Shown here in pieces: positions 12,801 through 25,143 of a stretch of DNA of 64,000 nucleotides (position 1 is the stretch's first letter; each line of letters opens with the position of its first letter). The stretch covers positions 32,247,351-32,311,350 of the forward strand of contig OZ029914.1 in NCBI GenBank assembly GCA_964023275.1, read 5' to 3'. Source of the stretch: Norana najaformis (Eukaryota; Annelida; Clitellata; Crassiclitellata; Hormogastridae). The position numbers and the translations under genes are program-made. The notes under the pieces were generated by a model. The model saw nothing but the letters and a program-made list of their open reading frames with translations. It was not told the origin of the DNA and did not search any database.

Positions 12801-15800
12801 TGATTTCTTGCTTTAAAATATTTTGTGAAAATATTTTGCAGCATTATATTAGTTAATGCTAAAGATGAGATTAACTTTTTATCTTAGGATTTCCTGCAGT
12901 GTCACTGACAGTCAGTCACAATCGATTGTATTGGATCAGTGAACAATCCAAAAGTATTCTGTGTAGCATTGATAAATACACTTGGATGGACTTTCTTGCT
13001 GAATCCAGCAATTCAACATCGATTTCGTTTATTCTTGGATACAGCATTTTACCACGACTTGGTAAATTTATTTAGTGAACTGCAATCAGGTTTTGTCTGA
13101 ACAAAGCTACTACTGACAAATAATTCTTTATACATGTATGTGTAACTGTTTTTGGATGTTGTGGATATTAGTACAGAAGTCTTTTCATTTAGACGACAGC
13201 ACAATTCATGTTGTGCATTCCAGTATGCATAACCCTGTATGAATTAACTTGTTATAAATATTTGAACTATTCTGCTAGAGAAATTTAGACAACTTAAGTG
13301 TATTGCTTAAATTAACACTTTCATTAGATGATTTAGATGACTTGGCTGCATCTGAACTAAAACTATGAGTACATTGAATTCGTAAACTGAAGAACATGGA
13401 TTGTAATGTATGAACTTTATATATAATATATTTAATATTTATATATAATATGTGACATATTTTTGTTGATCTAGTGATTACCCTGCTTAACTGCCATGCA
13501 AAGTAGATTTTCTGTTGGAGGAAAGGGAAGGATAATTGTAAATGTACACATTTTTATATAGTGACCATATGGCCTCGATCCTGCTCATTTTTAAGTGAAT
13601 TGATTGGGTGAGATTGGGGATTGGGAAAGTAAATAAACTAAAGTATCCCATATCCCACAAGTGAGACGTAGGAGAGGTGCTTGTTTTCTTTTCATAGGCC
13701 TTTGAGCCAGCAATGGTCAAATCCCAAGGTCCTTGACATGGGGCCAGTGCATTGCAGGGCATGCCTGTACTTCCCGGTTTATGCCAGTGCCAAGTTATAC
13801 TACTTGGTTACAGAGGCATGGTGTGCACAAACAACTTGCCCACAGTTGATACTTGGAGTCAAATCTGCAACCGCATGATCATTGACCAAGCATGTTATCG
13901 ATAGACCACCGCGTTGCACTGATTGGGAAAGGATGACAGAGCAAGAGAGGATATGGGATGGGGAGAGGGAGGCTGAGAAAGAGAGATCTGGCCACATCTG
14001 CCTATTCTTGTATTGTATTGTATTTGTCAATTATATAGCACCAATTGCAGAACAAACTACTTAGGGTGATGTGAGAAATGAAACTATGAACACTTCAAAA
14101 TGTTCACCTTCACTGTCTGACTTTATGAAGACTTTTGTGTGATATAATTTTCTAACAGATCCCTGTCAGTCTTATTTTCTTGGAAGTTTTTGGTGATATA
14201 TAAATGTGGCATTGTAGAAAGGGATTGCCTAATCGTGCAGAGCTTCAACCATTCAATTTCTCTGTTGTATGCCACTCCAAGCAGTTTTGCACTTCGGTTC
14301 CATATGTCCACATCTCCTTTGCAGACATGTGGGGATCTGTCATTGCCTTCTGTTTATTATGTTCTGGAATATTCTGAAATGGATTCATCAAATGAATCCA
14401 AAGTCATTGAGGTAATTGCTGCAGTGAACAATGCCATGATTAAATCAGTGTTTGATGAAAGTCTTTTGTTGTGGGCAGTTATCACATTTACTTATTACTT
14501 TTTTTAGTTTAAAATTTTTGCTCAGTTGCTTGCTCACACTTGCTCATTCACTTGCTCACTTTCTCGCTTATTCGCTCACAGACTTATCATTATTTTGTTC
14601 GCTTGCTGCTTTATGTACGCTCACTCTTTAATAAGTGTCTGTTGTTTTTTTTTCAATCTTTCTATGGACCCATTATATTCAGTTTTCTGTTTTGAACAAC
14701 TGAAGTGTAATGTAATGTTAGTCTCCAAAGTTTCACAGTGCCACAGAGGTTATTTACTGGTGCTGCAATGTATATAATCATCTCTTCTATGGTACAAAGT
14801 TCTTGTAATAATTCTTCTAATTATTTTGCTTTCAGCGTATCTATGAAACGGAAGTTGTCTTGACTCAGCTAAAGCCTCACACGTTCTATCATATAAGTGT
14901 TGGTGCGAGCAACCACTTTGGCAGTCTTTGGAAGAACCATTCAATGAGTCCACCTGTTCTTCTGCAGACTAAATCAGGCAGTAGGTTAACAGAGATTTAT
15001 GCACTTAAGTGATAAGTCCCTGGAAGGTTTACAGGCAAGGTTATTTGCCAATGTTCCCTCTAAGCTGTGTGCACGAAGGGTTGTGCACATGCATAGTAGT
15101 TTTCAACATATTGTCATAGAACAATTATAAATTTTTAATATCATGGGGTGCATATCAATTGCGGTCACAGGTGGCACCTGTTGGATTGCTTGTCCTACTG
15201 CCTATAACACAACCATCTTTCTAAAATCATGAGTTTGCTGATGCCTCATGTCTTATTTTTATTACTGTTTCCTTGTTCAGAAAGTGACACAACATTTTTT
15301 AATGATATGCCACTTGTTCCTTCGTGTTGCAAATGTGTTGGTGTTAGGTAGATTTATTAGATCACCAGTTATTAAATTAAGTACTTGTGACACTTGTGAC
15401 GCCTACGATTCCTTGCACAGCCGATGGACACATGAGTGTTAACAAATGTCTTATTTACTTACTTACACTTGAAAGAGTCAGGAAATGAATTTTCCACTGA
15501 TTTTTATTCAGACGGCGCTTTGAGAGACTGACGAAGAGACAGATGACTGTGTAAATGTTTAATGATGCTAGTAACATTATAAGCTATTACCTTGTAACTG
15601 CACCTTACTTACTTTCATATACTGCATGATATACTGGTATACTGATATTCTCTACTGTTTTCTTGTTTCAGTTCCTTCTATGCCGCAAGATGTAACTGTT
15701 TCTGTTCTCACAGCGAGTGCGGTTTCTGTCCAGTGGCAGGTACCAGATGAGCCTCATGGAAATCTGTATGACATCATTTATGCCATCCAGTGGACTGGCA

Positions 15801-18800
15801 ATCTTTCTGATGGATCACAGTCCAATGGCACTTTGTGGGTTCAGAATCCACGACGAGGAAAGTTTCTAACAGAAAAAGTTCAAGGACTTCATGACTCTCA
15901 GGTTTATGAGTTTAAGGTAAAGGAAAACATTTGAACAGCTATATTGCTGTTTATGATTTTTGTTTTAATCACATGGAATATTACAAAATGATTCTTAACA
16001 AGAAACTACATTAGATTCTTTACTTATTTATTAAAATATGAAATTAAAGTATTTTTATAACTTATTTATTAGTTCCAGTATACATAAGAATACTGTATAT
16101 GAATTGTAATGCATATGAATAGCAATTTTTAGTGTTAACTTTAAGTATTCTATAAATTGTTGGTGTGCTTAATTTTTGTTTACCAGTAAAAGTTCTTAGG
16201 TGAAACACAAGTTACAAACATTTAATATTCTCGTTCAGTCAGATTTACAGTAAAACTTAAACTTAGGAAGTGAATATTTAGTTAGTAACTTACCAATACT
16301 GTGTGTAATCAGATGGAATAATAACGATATGCCATCAGGTATTGTTAGAGTATAGTTGTTTAGTTGCTTATTTTATGAAAAAATAATGTCTGTCTATTTT
16401 AAGGTGTTGGCCTATGACAGCAAGCTGACTGGATATAATTCTAGTTTGACGGTCTTGGTTACGACCTTTCAGAGCCCGGGACCAGTGCAGTTGCTAGCGG
16501 CAACAGTGGACAGCCTTCTTTTGTCATGGAGCTCCCCCTCTGACAACAGGGTCAAAAGATTTACAGTGGAATATGCAGAGGTCATTGGCAGTTGTAAGAA
16601 TACTTTCAAGGGCATGAAGCTATTATACATTTAGGCAGGGTGCAATTTGTGCTGATTGAAGCAGTGAGAAAAGGTCTGCTGGCAGGAGCATATTCATTCA
16701 GAACATTTAAGTAAGTAATGCACGTTTGTTAACATGCCATCTATCCATTGACTGAGCGCAGAGTCATAGGCTATTTCATCTAATGGTATGCATTTCATGT
16801 AATGGTAGAGGTGGTCTTGAACAGTGAGGGACAAAGTCCTCTTACCTTCTGGAAATTACACCCTGGATACAGGTAAGCATTGACAGAGTTTATATTTCAT
16901 TATCACAGATAGGGCCTGATCAAAAGTTTTCCAAGCAGTCATGTTATTATTATTTGGTGTCTGTTAATATGGTTAGCACATTTTTCATTGTGAATTAACT
17001 GGTTTTCTATCGCTTTTCTTTCACTTAGTAAGATTAGGTGCTGGAGGAGTTTAGCAACAGTCTTGTGCAGGAGTTTCTCTAATGGTTTAATTAAACCTGG
17101 ATATAAAGTCTAAATTGGTAAAACACAAATGTTCTCTTTCAGTGAAGAACTGGGAGCTCTTTGCTCAAGTTGATATCTTGAAGAAACATTATACAAATTG
17201 GCTGAATAAATGAGTGAATGAATACAGTACTCACCTGCAAATATTTCCCATTGCAGATGAGTGAAAGTACCGAGGACTTGTTTTGGCTGAAGCATTTGGT
17301 TGATGGTCAAATGATTCACGTTTCTGGTCCTAATACTCAAAGCAATGTCAGCATTTCTGGACTAAAGTCTGATCAAGCGTTTGCAGTCAGAGTTGAAGTC
17401 ATCTACCAATCGGAACAGCCATTCACTTGGCCAACTGCCAACTTTAGCATATTCCATACACAATGTAAGCTCTAATGATCTGATCTAATGTAATGTAATC
17501 TAATTCAGTGACTTCTATTGTGTACAGGGTTGTCCAAAATAATAATCCACTTCGCTTAACTACATCTAAATTTGCAACTAATTAGCTGGCTAACGTTGCT
17601 TTGCCTACGTGGTCCACACACGGGGACTTTAAATGACATGGTGGCCATTCAAATGGGCAGCGATGGTGAAGGATCTCATCAAGTAAATTCGCTTCAAATG
17701 GGTGGGATCAAGGCCTTGCGGTCACTAAAAGAACATGTACGTTTACATTTATTTATATATCTACATGTTGATGTGGTAGGCACAGTAACATTGAATTACA
17801 TTGTGCAAGGATGTGTGCTTGATGTGTGACCATCCGTGGATAGTACCACACCACCTGACACCCACTCGGCCCTCCATTCTTTAGAGGTCAGTAAGTGAGT
17901 ACCGATGCAAGTTGGGAGGTTAAACAGGTGTGTTCTGTCATTGGATTGCTGTGGTCTTGTTTGCACCTCGGCTGCATAATCCTTAAACCTCAGGACCAAG
18001 CTTCTGTTAATTTTGTCTTTAATTTTTTCTAAGAGCTGTAAATGTTGGGTTGCTAGTTGATTTCTTGGTTGATATTGCAGCTCGAAGACCAGGGTCTCCT
18101 GGGACACCATACGTAACACAAAGCACTGAGGATGCAAGTTTTATTATGCGCTGGTCATCACCAAGTGATCAGCAGTCAGTACCAGTGGACAGCTATCAGC
18201 TGGTCTGTTGGTCAGTCAGCAGTTTTATTAGCTTCTTAAAATAGTCAATAGTCCTGTAGTAATTACTGTTATTAATTGCTACATTACTGATTTCTACAGG
18301 AATAAGGTTATATTAGGCATGGTGAATTTAGTGATTTCTAAAGATATTATCTTGTAAATTTTTATTATTATTATTATTATGTTATTTAATTAACATTAAG
18401 TTAATGAGGAAATAAGCATGTAATGATTTTAGTGATATATTGGAACTTAATATATTCTCATGGATATATAGCTGCATACAGTATACAAACTGGAAAAATT
18501 ACATTACTGATCCGTGATTGTACCTCATTGGTTTACTTCGGTCGATATGTTTTAAAGAAACTGATTTTCAAAATTTAATACAGGCTTGATGAGAGACCTG
18601 TAAAATTTAAAAAAAGAAGAAAGAATGCATTACATGGAATTACGTTTCACTTTCAGCCTTCCAGACCTTGAAGGAAATACTTCTGAGGTCTACACGGGTT
18701 TTGACTTGTTTTGGCATGTACACGGTCTGAGTGATTCAACTCCTTACATTTGCAGTGCTAGGGCAAGAAACCAGTTTGGCTGGGGATCATTCAGTAACTG

Positions 18801-21800
18801 GAGCTCTGTGTTTCTTTATCAACTTCCTTCAGCCAGTAAGTTCTGAGATTCAGTTGTTATAGATAATTAAGTTCAGTTAGTTAAGTTTTTCATAAGAAAT
18901 ACAGTGTGATGACTGTCTTGAATACTTTAAGCTAGCATTGAGAGGAAGCCATGAGCATGAAGTGTTTGCAACTTTATTTTTCTTAGCAGTCTGATATTTA
19001 TCTACTACTTGGAGGTAAAACAGACAAGCACTTTCTGAAATTTTTGGTTTTCTCTTTCAGGTCAGGATTCTGAGTCAACCGTGATGGTGAAGCTCATTCT
19101 GATTCCATTGTTTGTCCTCCTAGTTTTAGCTTTCATCATTGCCACACTGGGTTTTGGTATGTATTAGAAATATGTGGCAAATATACTGGTGTTATGTAAA
19201 TTAACACTGCATCAGGTGTTTACATGGTTGCAGGGTTAATTTAATTAAAAGTTTCATTTAACTTGTTAAAATGCTTTTTGAGACAAAAAATTGAACTAAC
19301 AAAATAATTTATTTCCTTTGAGCAGTTACAGTTCAAAAATTTAAATAAGCTTTATAGTCTTTGCTTTCATCATTGTCACACTGATGTTTGATACTTATTA
19401 TGGTAATGAATGGTATCATTTTAATTAACGAATTCCCAATATATCTGGTAATCTCTTTAGCACTTTTTAAACCGTGTGTATGTAGTTTACATGAAAGACA
19501 TCGAAAGCTATGACTAAAGATAAGCTGACAGTTTATCTTGGGCTTGTTGAGCAAAACAGTGTGAGCATTCAGTGGAAGAGTGTTTCAGAAAGACAGACTG
19601 ATGCTGTGCTTAAGTCAGTGTGTGGAAGAGCCTGAATGTGCAGCTGTATGGAAAGTCTTGCAACTTAGTAGTGGCGTTTCTGTTTGGTGTAATAACCAGC
19701 ATGCAGTGGAAAGCGTGATAGCATTTATTAGATTTTAAACAAATTGTGGTGAAGTGAAAGCTTTTGGAGGCATTTATGAGTTTTTGTTTTTAGTTTTGTG
19801 CAAATTCAGAAGGAAATTTCGTTTGATGTCCGACTATGACTCGAAGGTTTACCGTCCACAGATTGGTGACGAGTTCTGTCAACAGTCATTGGCTGACGAG
19901 GATTCTAAAAAATATTATGCTATTAAGTAGGTATCTGGTGGTTGGTTAATTGTGGGTGGGTGGGTGAATGCATGTGTACATAGAGATGGACACAAAAAAC
20001 TTCTTGACTGGTAATGTACCTTCTTCAAGCAGTTCCCTTACTATTTTTCATTTAACTGAAGCTAACAGTTCTGAGTCTATCTTTGGTTTTTGAGTGTTGC
20101 TTCTGTTATGCAGCAAAGTCAACTTCTTGTCAGAGAATTTGTAGAATAACTGTTGCGGTTTTTGCTGATACTTATATTTCATGTTTGTGATTTAGCAATG
20201 TACCAGCTTTGGAGGCAGCTTCTTGCACTATGCCCAACTTTTGCCGGGACCGCGTGATATTTACAAAATTTGTCTGTGAGAGGAATAATGGAGATGTATT
20301 TGAGGGACTTGCTAAGGACATCCTCAGTGACGGTTCTGTTCAGATGCCAGTCATTGTTAGGGTGAGTCGTCGTCCTCAGACTTCTGTGATTTCAAGGCCT
20401 TTCTGTTGAAGGAAAGACACAAGAAACCAGGCCAAGAACCGCCTTATAACAAGGCTTTATTCTTATGAAGTTATTTTTGAAAGCTCAACTAAAGTTGGAA
20501 TCTGTGTCTCTAAATCTTTTATATTGAAGGCCCTGCTATAATGAAGCATGTTATAAGGAGATTCTATAATAATAATAATAATATGAATAATAGTAATAAT
20601 ATGAATAAATAATAAGAGTAAATAATAATGAAAACAAATTTTCCATTCCTGTTTCTGGTTGTGATGCCGTTGTAGACCATAAATGGTGGAGAATTGAGCG
20701 AAGAAGAGATGGAGGAACGAATGAAAGAGATTGCTTTCGTGAACCGCATGCAGCACAAAAACATTGTCAGTATGTTGGGAGTCTGTCTTATTGGACAGCC
20801 ACTGTTGCTTATGTTCGAATTGTCCGACATTGGTGACTTCTTGACCTTTCTTCATCGGTATCGAAGTACTACCCCGGTTAGAATCAAATTTGCAACTAGT
20901 CCCCTATCACCAGCGTTGTTATCATAATCATCACCATGCTCATCGTCATCAGCCCGATTCAAAATTGTTTTATCGTTATCATTATTGTTATCATCATCAT
21001 TGCAGGCATTATCATCATATTAATGTCATCAATCAGTCTGATTGATCGTCATCAGCAGCAACATGTACATAAGTATATCTTACTTAAATTTAGTCTAGTG
21101 CAGTTGTTTTGGAGATGTAAAATTGTAATTGTAATATTACTGTTTTAACTGTAGTGGTTTTGACTCTACATAATTGTCTGTATACAGATGTATAAATGTT
21201 GTTATGTCCTAATTATTTTTTTAGTTGAATTTTATTGCTGTGAAATTCTCTTGTGACTGAAACTGGACGAGAACTGTATTTCCATTGTAGCAGTGTTTTT
21301 CTGATTCCTTTTAGACAATCAGTGTTCTGAAGATGTTGAATTTTTGTCTGGATATTGTCAGTGGATGTCAGTTCTTTGAAGAAAGACATTTAGTTCACAG
21401 GTAATGCATGGTTTTTTACTTCAAATCTGAAAACTGATCTTTCCTATGAACATTCTGAAATTGTATCTTTTTCTATTTTCACTAATGAAAGTTTTTAAAT
21501 CCCAGTGCCAATAGTAAATCTGTGGTTTACAGAAGTTATAGCAACAGTAACAACATATCAACACTGACATTATGAACACCTGTACTTCTAGCAATAAGGT
21601 TTTACTGTGGTATGATGCGACATTTTACAATTTTTGTGCACCACACAGAAGCTGTGCTAAGCAAACCAATTAATACATCAAAAGTTAACCAAATCAAGTC
21701 TTTTAAATGCATTGTTGTTTGGACCAATATTGCAACATTACTATTACTGTACTTAAAGTAGAGACAAAGTCTATCATCAGAATATAGATTGTTTTGTTAC

Positions 21801-23996
21801 TTTTGTTTAAATTGCTTATAGAATAAGAACCAAATAACTATACAAAAAATCAGATAAAGCTAATTGTTTACCTAATTAATTAATCTTTATTTCAGGGACT
21901 TGCGGGCAAGAAACTGCTTTGTTTTTTGTTCTTCGTCATATGTCATAAAGATTGGCGGATTCAGCCTACTGAAAGACATCTGTCAAAGCGAGACTTGCCT
22001 TGATTTACCTAGTCATGAAGTGTTGCCATCGAGATGGATGGCACCTGAAGCCATAACAGATAGCTTATTCACTAGCATGTCAGATGTATGGTAGGCATTT
22101 GGCAGTTGATTAGGGTATATGCAATAGGTATAAGGTGGATATATAGCAGGTTATGGTATGCATACAGTTAGCACATGTAGTCAGCTTATGGGCACTTGGT
22201 TATGATAAATGTGGACATTTACTTATGAGAACCATGTTTGTAGATAGCATTACAGTCACTTACATATATTTTATTTTAAAATTATAGATTTGTTACTGTT
22301 AGTCATCACAAACATGTCCTACAAATCTGTAGCGCCACATGTCTTTTAGTTGTGTGCATGGCTAGCGAGCGACTCACAAGCCGTGGCAGGCTAACCGGAT
22401 AAAGCTTATCATTTATATACGAGTTCATTGGTTACATATATGATAGGCATGCGATAAACGTATGGTGGGCATTCGTTGTGCATATGATGAGCAGTTGGAC
22501 TTATGACAGGCAGATTGACTTATGCTAAACACTGTTTAAAAGATTGCCTAACATGAACATGATTGCTGCTGACTGGTTCAGTTATATCACATTATTGCAA
22601 TTGGGTTTGATATCAGATGCCTAAAATGTGTCGTATTATTTGCCCTGTTACATTACGTAATATGCATTTGTTGTAATACTATAGGTCGTTTGGTGTTGTG
22701 ATGTGGGAGGTTTTCACTTTGGGAGATGTACCATATTCAGATAAGGCAAATGAAACAGAAATCTTACAATTTCTCAAGTGTGGCGGTCGACTCAAGAAGC
22801 CAGTTCATTGCCCAGAGAACATGTAGGTATTAATGTAAAGCACATTAGTAAGCAGAATATTAACCCATCACCATATAAATCTGTTGAACTGACAGTGCAT
22901 AAGATTGCTTTACAATCATCAGTTGCCAAATGATGTATGTTTTTTGGTGTGTGTATAATTATTACCGAGTACATATGGAGTTTCTTGTAAGCAATGGTTT
23001 AGTCATAAAAACCCAATCTGGGTGACCAGACTTACAAAAGCCCACTTAATCCAATGTGTCTTAAATATTTAGAAACTAATTTGTGATGTGTGAGGCATAT
23101 CATCATGAGCATAAGATGGTTGTTGTAGCAGGAAAATAGAAGGCCCTGTTGTAGGTTGTAAAAGTGAAGGTGCCTCTGGGAAGCTTGTTAGGTAGCAGCA
23201 AAGGCCAGACAGATGAATAAGTAACGAGTCGTGAGTGCACCCCTGCATGTATTTGACTAGTTTCTTCCTTTTTTAGTTTCTTGCTGATGCTCAGCTGTTG
23301 GCGTTCGTCTCCATTCAGTCGACCTTCCTTTCATTATGTAGCTGACCAGCTGCAGAGGATACACAGGCACTTAAGTGGTATGAAGGCTTCAATTGCTTGT
23401 CTTTTGTCTTCTCAGCCATTTCCGAATCCCTTCTGAATTGCTACTAATCCGCAGTTTATTCTAATTAAATTATACCTTTGGATGACAACTTGCAAAAGTT
23501 GAGTGGTGAATAGTTTTATTGTCAATCATGTTTATTATAGGATAAGTGATTCCTTCATTTCTGAAATTATCTGGTAGATTTAGTTTAATGTAGTTTAACC
23601 AAACATTTATGTGATAGCGTTTTGGAGAATCAAAACTTATTCTTTTTACTCCACACTGCTTAATTACAAATAACCGATGCCTGGTGATTGATATCCATTT
23701 GATTCTTTATAATCTATGAGTCTTTCAGATTTAAGAATACCATTCCCTTTTCCGCAAGTACATTGTTAAGCCAACTAAACACAACTTGCCTTAGTTATTT
23801 AGCATCTGGAAAAATGTTGTCTAATTTACTCAATATTATATTATGAAGATTTAAGTTGTTGAATGTCTGCTTTTGTCTGTTTCTTTAAATTTGTGACTTA
23901 ATTTGCTCAGATGATCAAATTGAGATGGACGTCAGTGAGACAGTGAACTCTGGAGTGGCTTCTGATAGTTCTATGGAAGATGTGAGCAAAGTTTAA
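6707..23996 (+). CDS. ROS1/Sevenless-like receptor, predicted pseudokinase
   Basis: Single-pass receptor of the ROS1/Sevenless family. Exons by GT-AG sites and matching phases: 6707-6848, 7619-7863, 8279-8351 (tentative), 10461-10651, 11221-11426, 11971-12272, 12888-13061, 14218-14411, 14836-14980, 15672-15916, 16404-16580, 17257-17464, 18081-18210, 18657-18835, 19061-19156, 19794-19926, 20196-20361, 20676-20876, 21315-21400, 21896-22090, 22685-22822, 23277-23377, 23911-23996. These join to about 1,270 residues without a stop; human ROS1 has about 2,347. The start is ATG 6707, with A at -3 and G at +4, followed by a hydrophobic run ending LSSAQ. An upstream in-frame ATG at 6665 is possible. 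Order: signal peptide, FN3, YWTD propeller, about four FN3, membrane segment, kinase-like domain, short tail ending at TAA 23994. Family membership is firm; catalytic loss is inferred from missing residues. Exons 1 and 3 and two GTTAG-type donors are the weakest calls. Confidence 0.9.
7619..8351 (+). CDS. Receptor exons 2-3: first FN3 domain
   Basis: Exon 7619-7863 encodes an FN3 domain. It opens with a PGRPRVFV strand, has a FRWSS tryptophan strand and a KHYDIFI strand, and ends in ILYFK at phase 0. The next secure exon (10461) needs phase 1, so a linker exon must lie between them. A segment after an AG at 8277-8278 reads VKVFN first, which fits the FN3 strand Y-x-V-x-V. It reaches GT donors at 8352 or 8361, both phase 1, and so satisfies both neighbours. 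The later residues are Asp-rich and not typical FN3, so exon 8279-8351 (or -8360) is tentative. Exon 2 itself is secure. Confidence 0.65.
9290..9800 (-). repeat. Repeat family C, copy 2 (receptor intron)
   Basis: The longest copy, lying in the intron between 8351 and 10461. It starts with TTGTAATTGTAACAGG and a TTTATTTAGCACC block, and later contains CATCCAGAGTTG and GACACCATGTTCA. It looks like the 3' end of a minus-strand retroelement. The 82-codon minus ORF inside it is probably chance. Confidence 0.5.
10215..10340. mobile_element. MITE fragment
   Basis: GGGGCCCGACCAATGGCTGG and GGGCCCTTATGATTGATGCC correspond to one arm of the CAGAGGCGTCGATC MITE. The other end is missing. Confidence 0.45.
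10461..13061 (+). CDS. Receptor exons 4-7: YWTD-type beta-propeller
   Basis: Four exons (10461-10651, 11221-11426, 11971-12272, 12888-13061) encode about 290 residues with repeated blade signatures: FYWINAVT, YLFWLEKS, IYYTQSE, IYVVDAAT and LYWISEQS. This is the LDL-receptor class B (YWTD) propeller pattern used in ROS1 and Sevenless. Human ROS1 has three propellers; only one is visible here. Several N-x-S/T sites are present, as expected of an ectodomain. Phases run 1, 0, 2, 1 and 1 across the borders. Confidence 0.88.
12465..12590. repeat. 18-bp tandem repeat
   Basis: About seven degenerate copies of an 18-bp unit built on TGATTGAATTAGGCAAGC, in a receptor intron. Confidence 0.8.
13545..13930 (-). 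mobile_element. SINE-2 copy
   Basis: Shares GACCATATGGCCTCGATCCT and the CTCATTTTTAAGTGAATTGA stretch with 62040. The right end, read on the minus strand, has a tRNA-like A box (GTGGTCTATCGATAAC) and B box (GGTTGCAGATTTGA). Confidence 0.6.
14218..18835 (+). CDS. Receptor exons 8-14: FN3 repeats
   Basis: Seven exons encode about four FN3 domains between propeller and membrane. Clear strands include YYVLEYSEM plus FYHISVGASN (14218-14980), PQDVTVSV plus VSVQWQVP and VYEFK|VLAYDS (15672-16404), LLLSWSSPSD plus FAVRVEV (16404-17464), and FIMRWSSPSD plus YICSARARNQFGWG (18081-18835). Exon pairs per FN3 with an internal phase-0 or phase-2 border resemble ROS1 gene structure. The acceptor at 14217 was chosen over one at 14240 because only it gives the phase 1 required by 13061. 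Confidence 0.88.
17575..17730 (+). mobile_element. SINE-2 copy, 5' truncated
   Basis: Plus-strand match to the 3' half of SINE-2 (GGTGAAGGATCTCATCAAGT, then GGGATCAAGGCC, CGGTCACT), in a receptor intron. Confidence 0.55.
19061..19926 (+). CDS. Receptor exons 15-16: membrane and juxtamembrane
   Basis: Exon 19061-19156 encodes a long hydrophobic helix (VKLILIPLFVLLVLAFIIAT), a single-pass transmembrane segment at about residues 878-900. Exon 19794-19926 begins with a stop-transfer cluster (CKFRRKFR) and ends KKYYAI, which aligns with the ROS1 stretch before its kinase domain. The YY pair and further tyrosines here could be phosphorylated by another kinase. Confidence 0.85.
20196..23996 (+). 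CDS. Receptor exons 17-23: kinase-like domain and tail
   Basis: The fold is clearly ROS1-like: LAKDILSDGS aligns with the ROS1-specific insert after the glycine loop, RWMAPEAI with the APE motif, and DVWSFGVVMWEVFTLG with the C-lobe. HRD (HRDLRARN, split across 21400/21896) and its asparagine remain, as does a Glu that could be the alpha-C Glu (MKEIAF). Missing are the glycine loop (ERNNGDVFEG), the VAVK lysine (VIVR, codon AGG 20359-20361), DFG (GGFS, 21954-21965) and the three activation-loop tyrosines (DICQSETCLDL in place of ROS1 DIYKNDYYRK). After the domain only about 28 residues follow and none is Tyr, against a long docking tail in human ROS1. The six junctions within this part are in phase. 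Predicted to be catalytically inactive; weak nucleotide binding cannot be excluded. Confidence 0.9.
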
Positions 23997-23999
23997 CCT

Positions 24000-25143
24000 G
24001 GGGGATGTGAAGACCTCCAGTTAACCAACTGATACTCAGAAACACCCAAACCTATGTCAGATCAAGCGGCTGTCACTGCTTTTGATTGATTCATTTTGCT
24101 TCAGATGCCAGAACCGCAAAAGCCATCATTAGAACAGATCTGGTTTGGAGTAGAACATCTCAAGACTGTTTTACTAGAGACATTCGTAGGGTCAGTTTAA
24201 GCTAACAAGTTCTGGTGTGGTTGAGAGAATACTGCTTCTTCTGGTAGCAGCCTTAGGTGACTCCAAAGTAAGGCTACAAAATACTCGAACAAACACTGGG
24301 AGACTAGTCCAAGCAAGGGAGTTATTATCTCCGGGGAGTGGATTGTGGAGCTCATAGAGGTTGTTCTGAACTTGGACGAAAAGTTGTTACAGGTCGGCTT
24401 TAGATAATTCATTTAATTCCTTGATGGGATGCTTCAATGGCCTAATTAGAATCTCCAGCCGGGAACAAAGTACAAGTTTGTGTCCTTGCCATGTGGCTAA
24501 GGTATCAATCTTAGATAACGCTAATAATGATATTGCTAATAAGTTTCTTGGTGGTTGCTCTGTCATCAAGAACAATCTTCCACCAACTAGTAAGTTGGTC
24601 AGTACAACACAGTAAATTATGTTTACAGAAATTATAAGTCCTCAAAGATAGCTGAGATTCATGTATATACTCCAGTACCTCATATCTAAAGCTAGTCTAT
24701 TGCATTTCTCATATATTAACAATCTTGAGATTCTCATATATTAACAATCTTGAGATTCTCATATATTAACAATCTTGAGATTCTCATATATTAACAATCT
24801 TGAGATGTAGTTTAATGATGGATAATGGTTTCAGCACAAGTTGATGTTATAAGTTAATTAAACTGAAGAGATTGTATTTTATTCATAATACCTGCATAAA
24901 CAGTTTATGGATTTCTCTGCAAATTTCTAAATTAAAATAATGAAAATCTGTGTAATAATGATATTATTTATGAATAATTATATTTAATACCAATATTCTC
25001 ATAAGCCACTGGTGTTTTGATTTTCATGATTTTTTGTGTTCTTGGCCCATCCAGTGTTTTTTCCACTGCTATGTACTACACTGACCATTTAGTACAGGCT
25101 TGCTTTCATCCTGCACTAATTTATGTCATCGAAATGCAGACTA
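24000..25143. other. Convergent intergenic region
   Basis: Lies between the stop of the receptor (+) and the stop of the lipid phosphatase (-), and should hold both 3' UTRs. It contains four copies of a 25-bp direct repeat (24706-24806). A TTTATT at about 24876 reads AATAAA on the minus strand and could be the phosphatase polyadenylation signal. The stretch 24180-24640 is moderately open on both strands but I recognise no protein there. Confidence 0.4.
24706..24806. repeat. 25-bp tandem repeat
   Basis: Four near-identical copies of a 25-bp unit (TTCTCATATATTAACAATCT plus TGAGA). Confidence 0.92.

Noticed and set aside
23994-24640. Extra C-terminal exon with SH2-docking tyrosines for the receptor
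   Set aside because: The TAA at 23994 follows a well-phased exon and no acceptor leads to a tyrosine-rich tail here.
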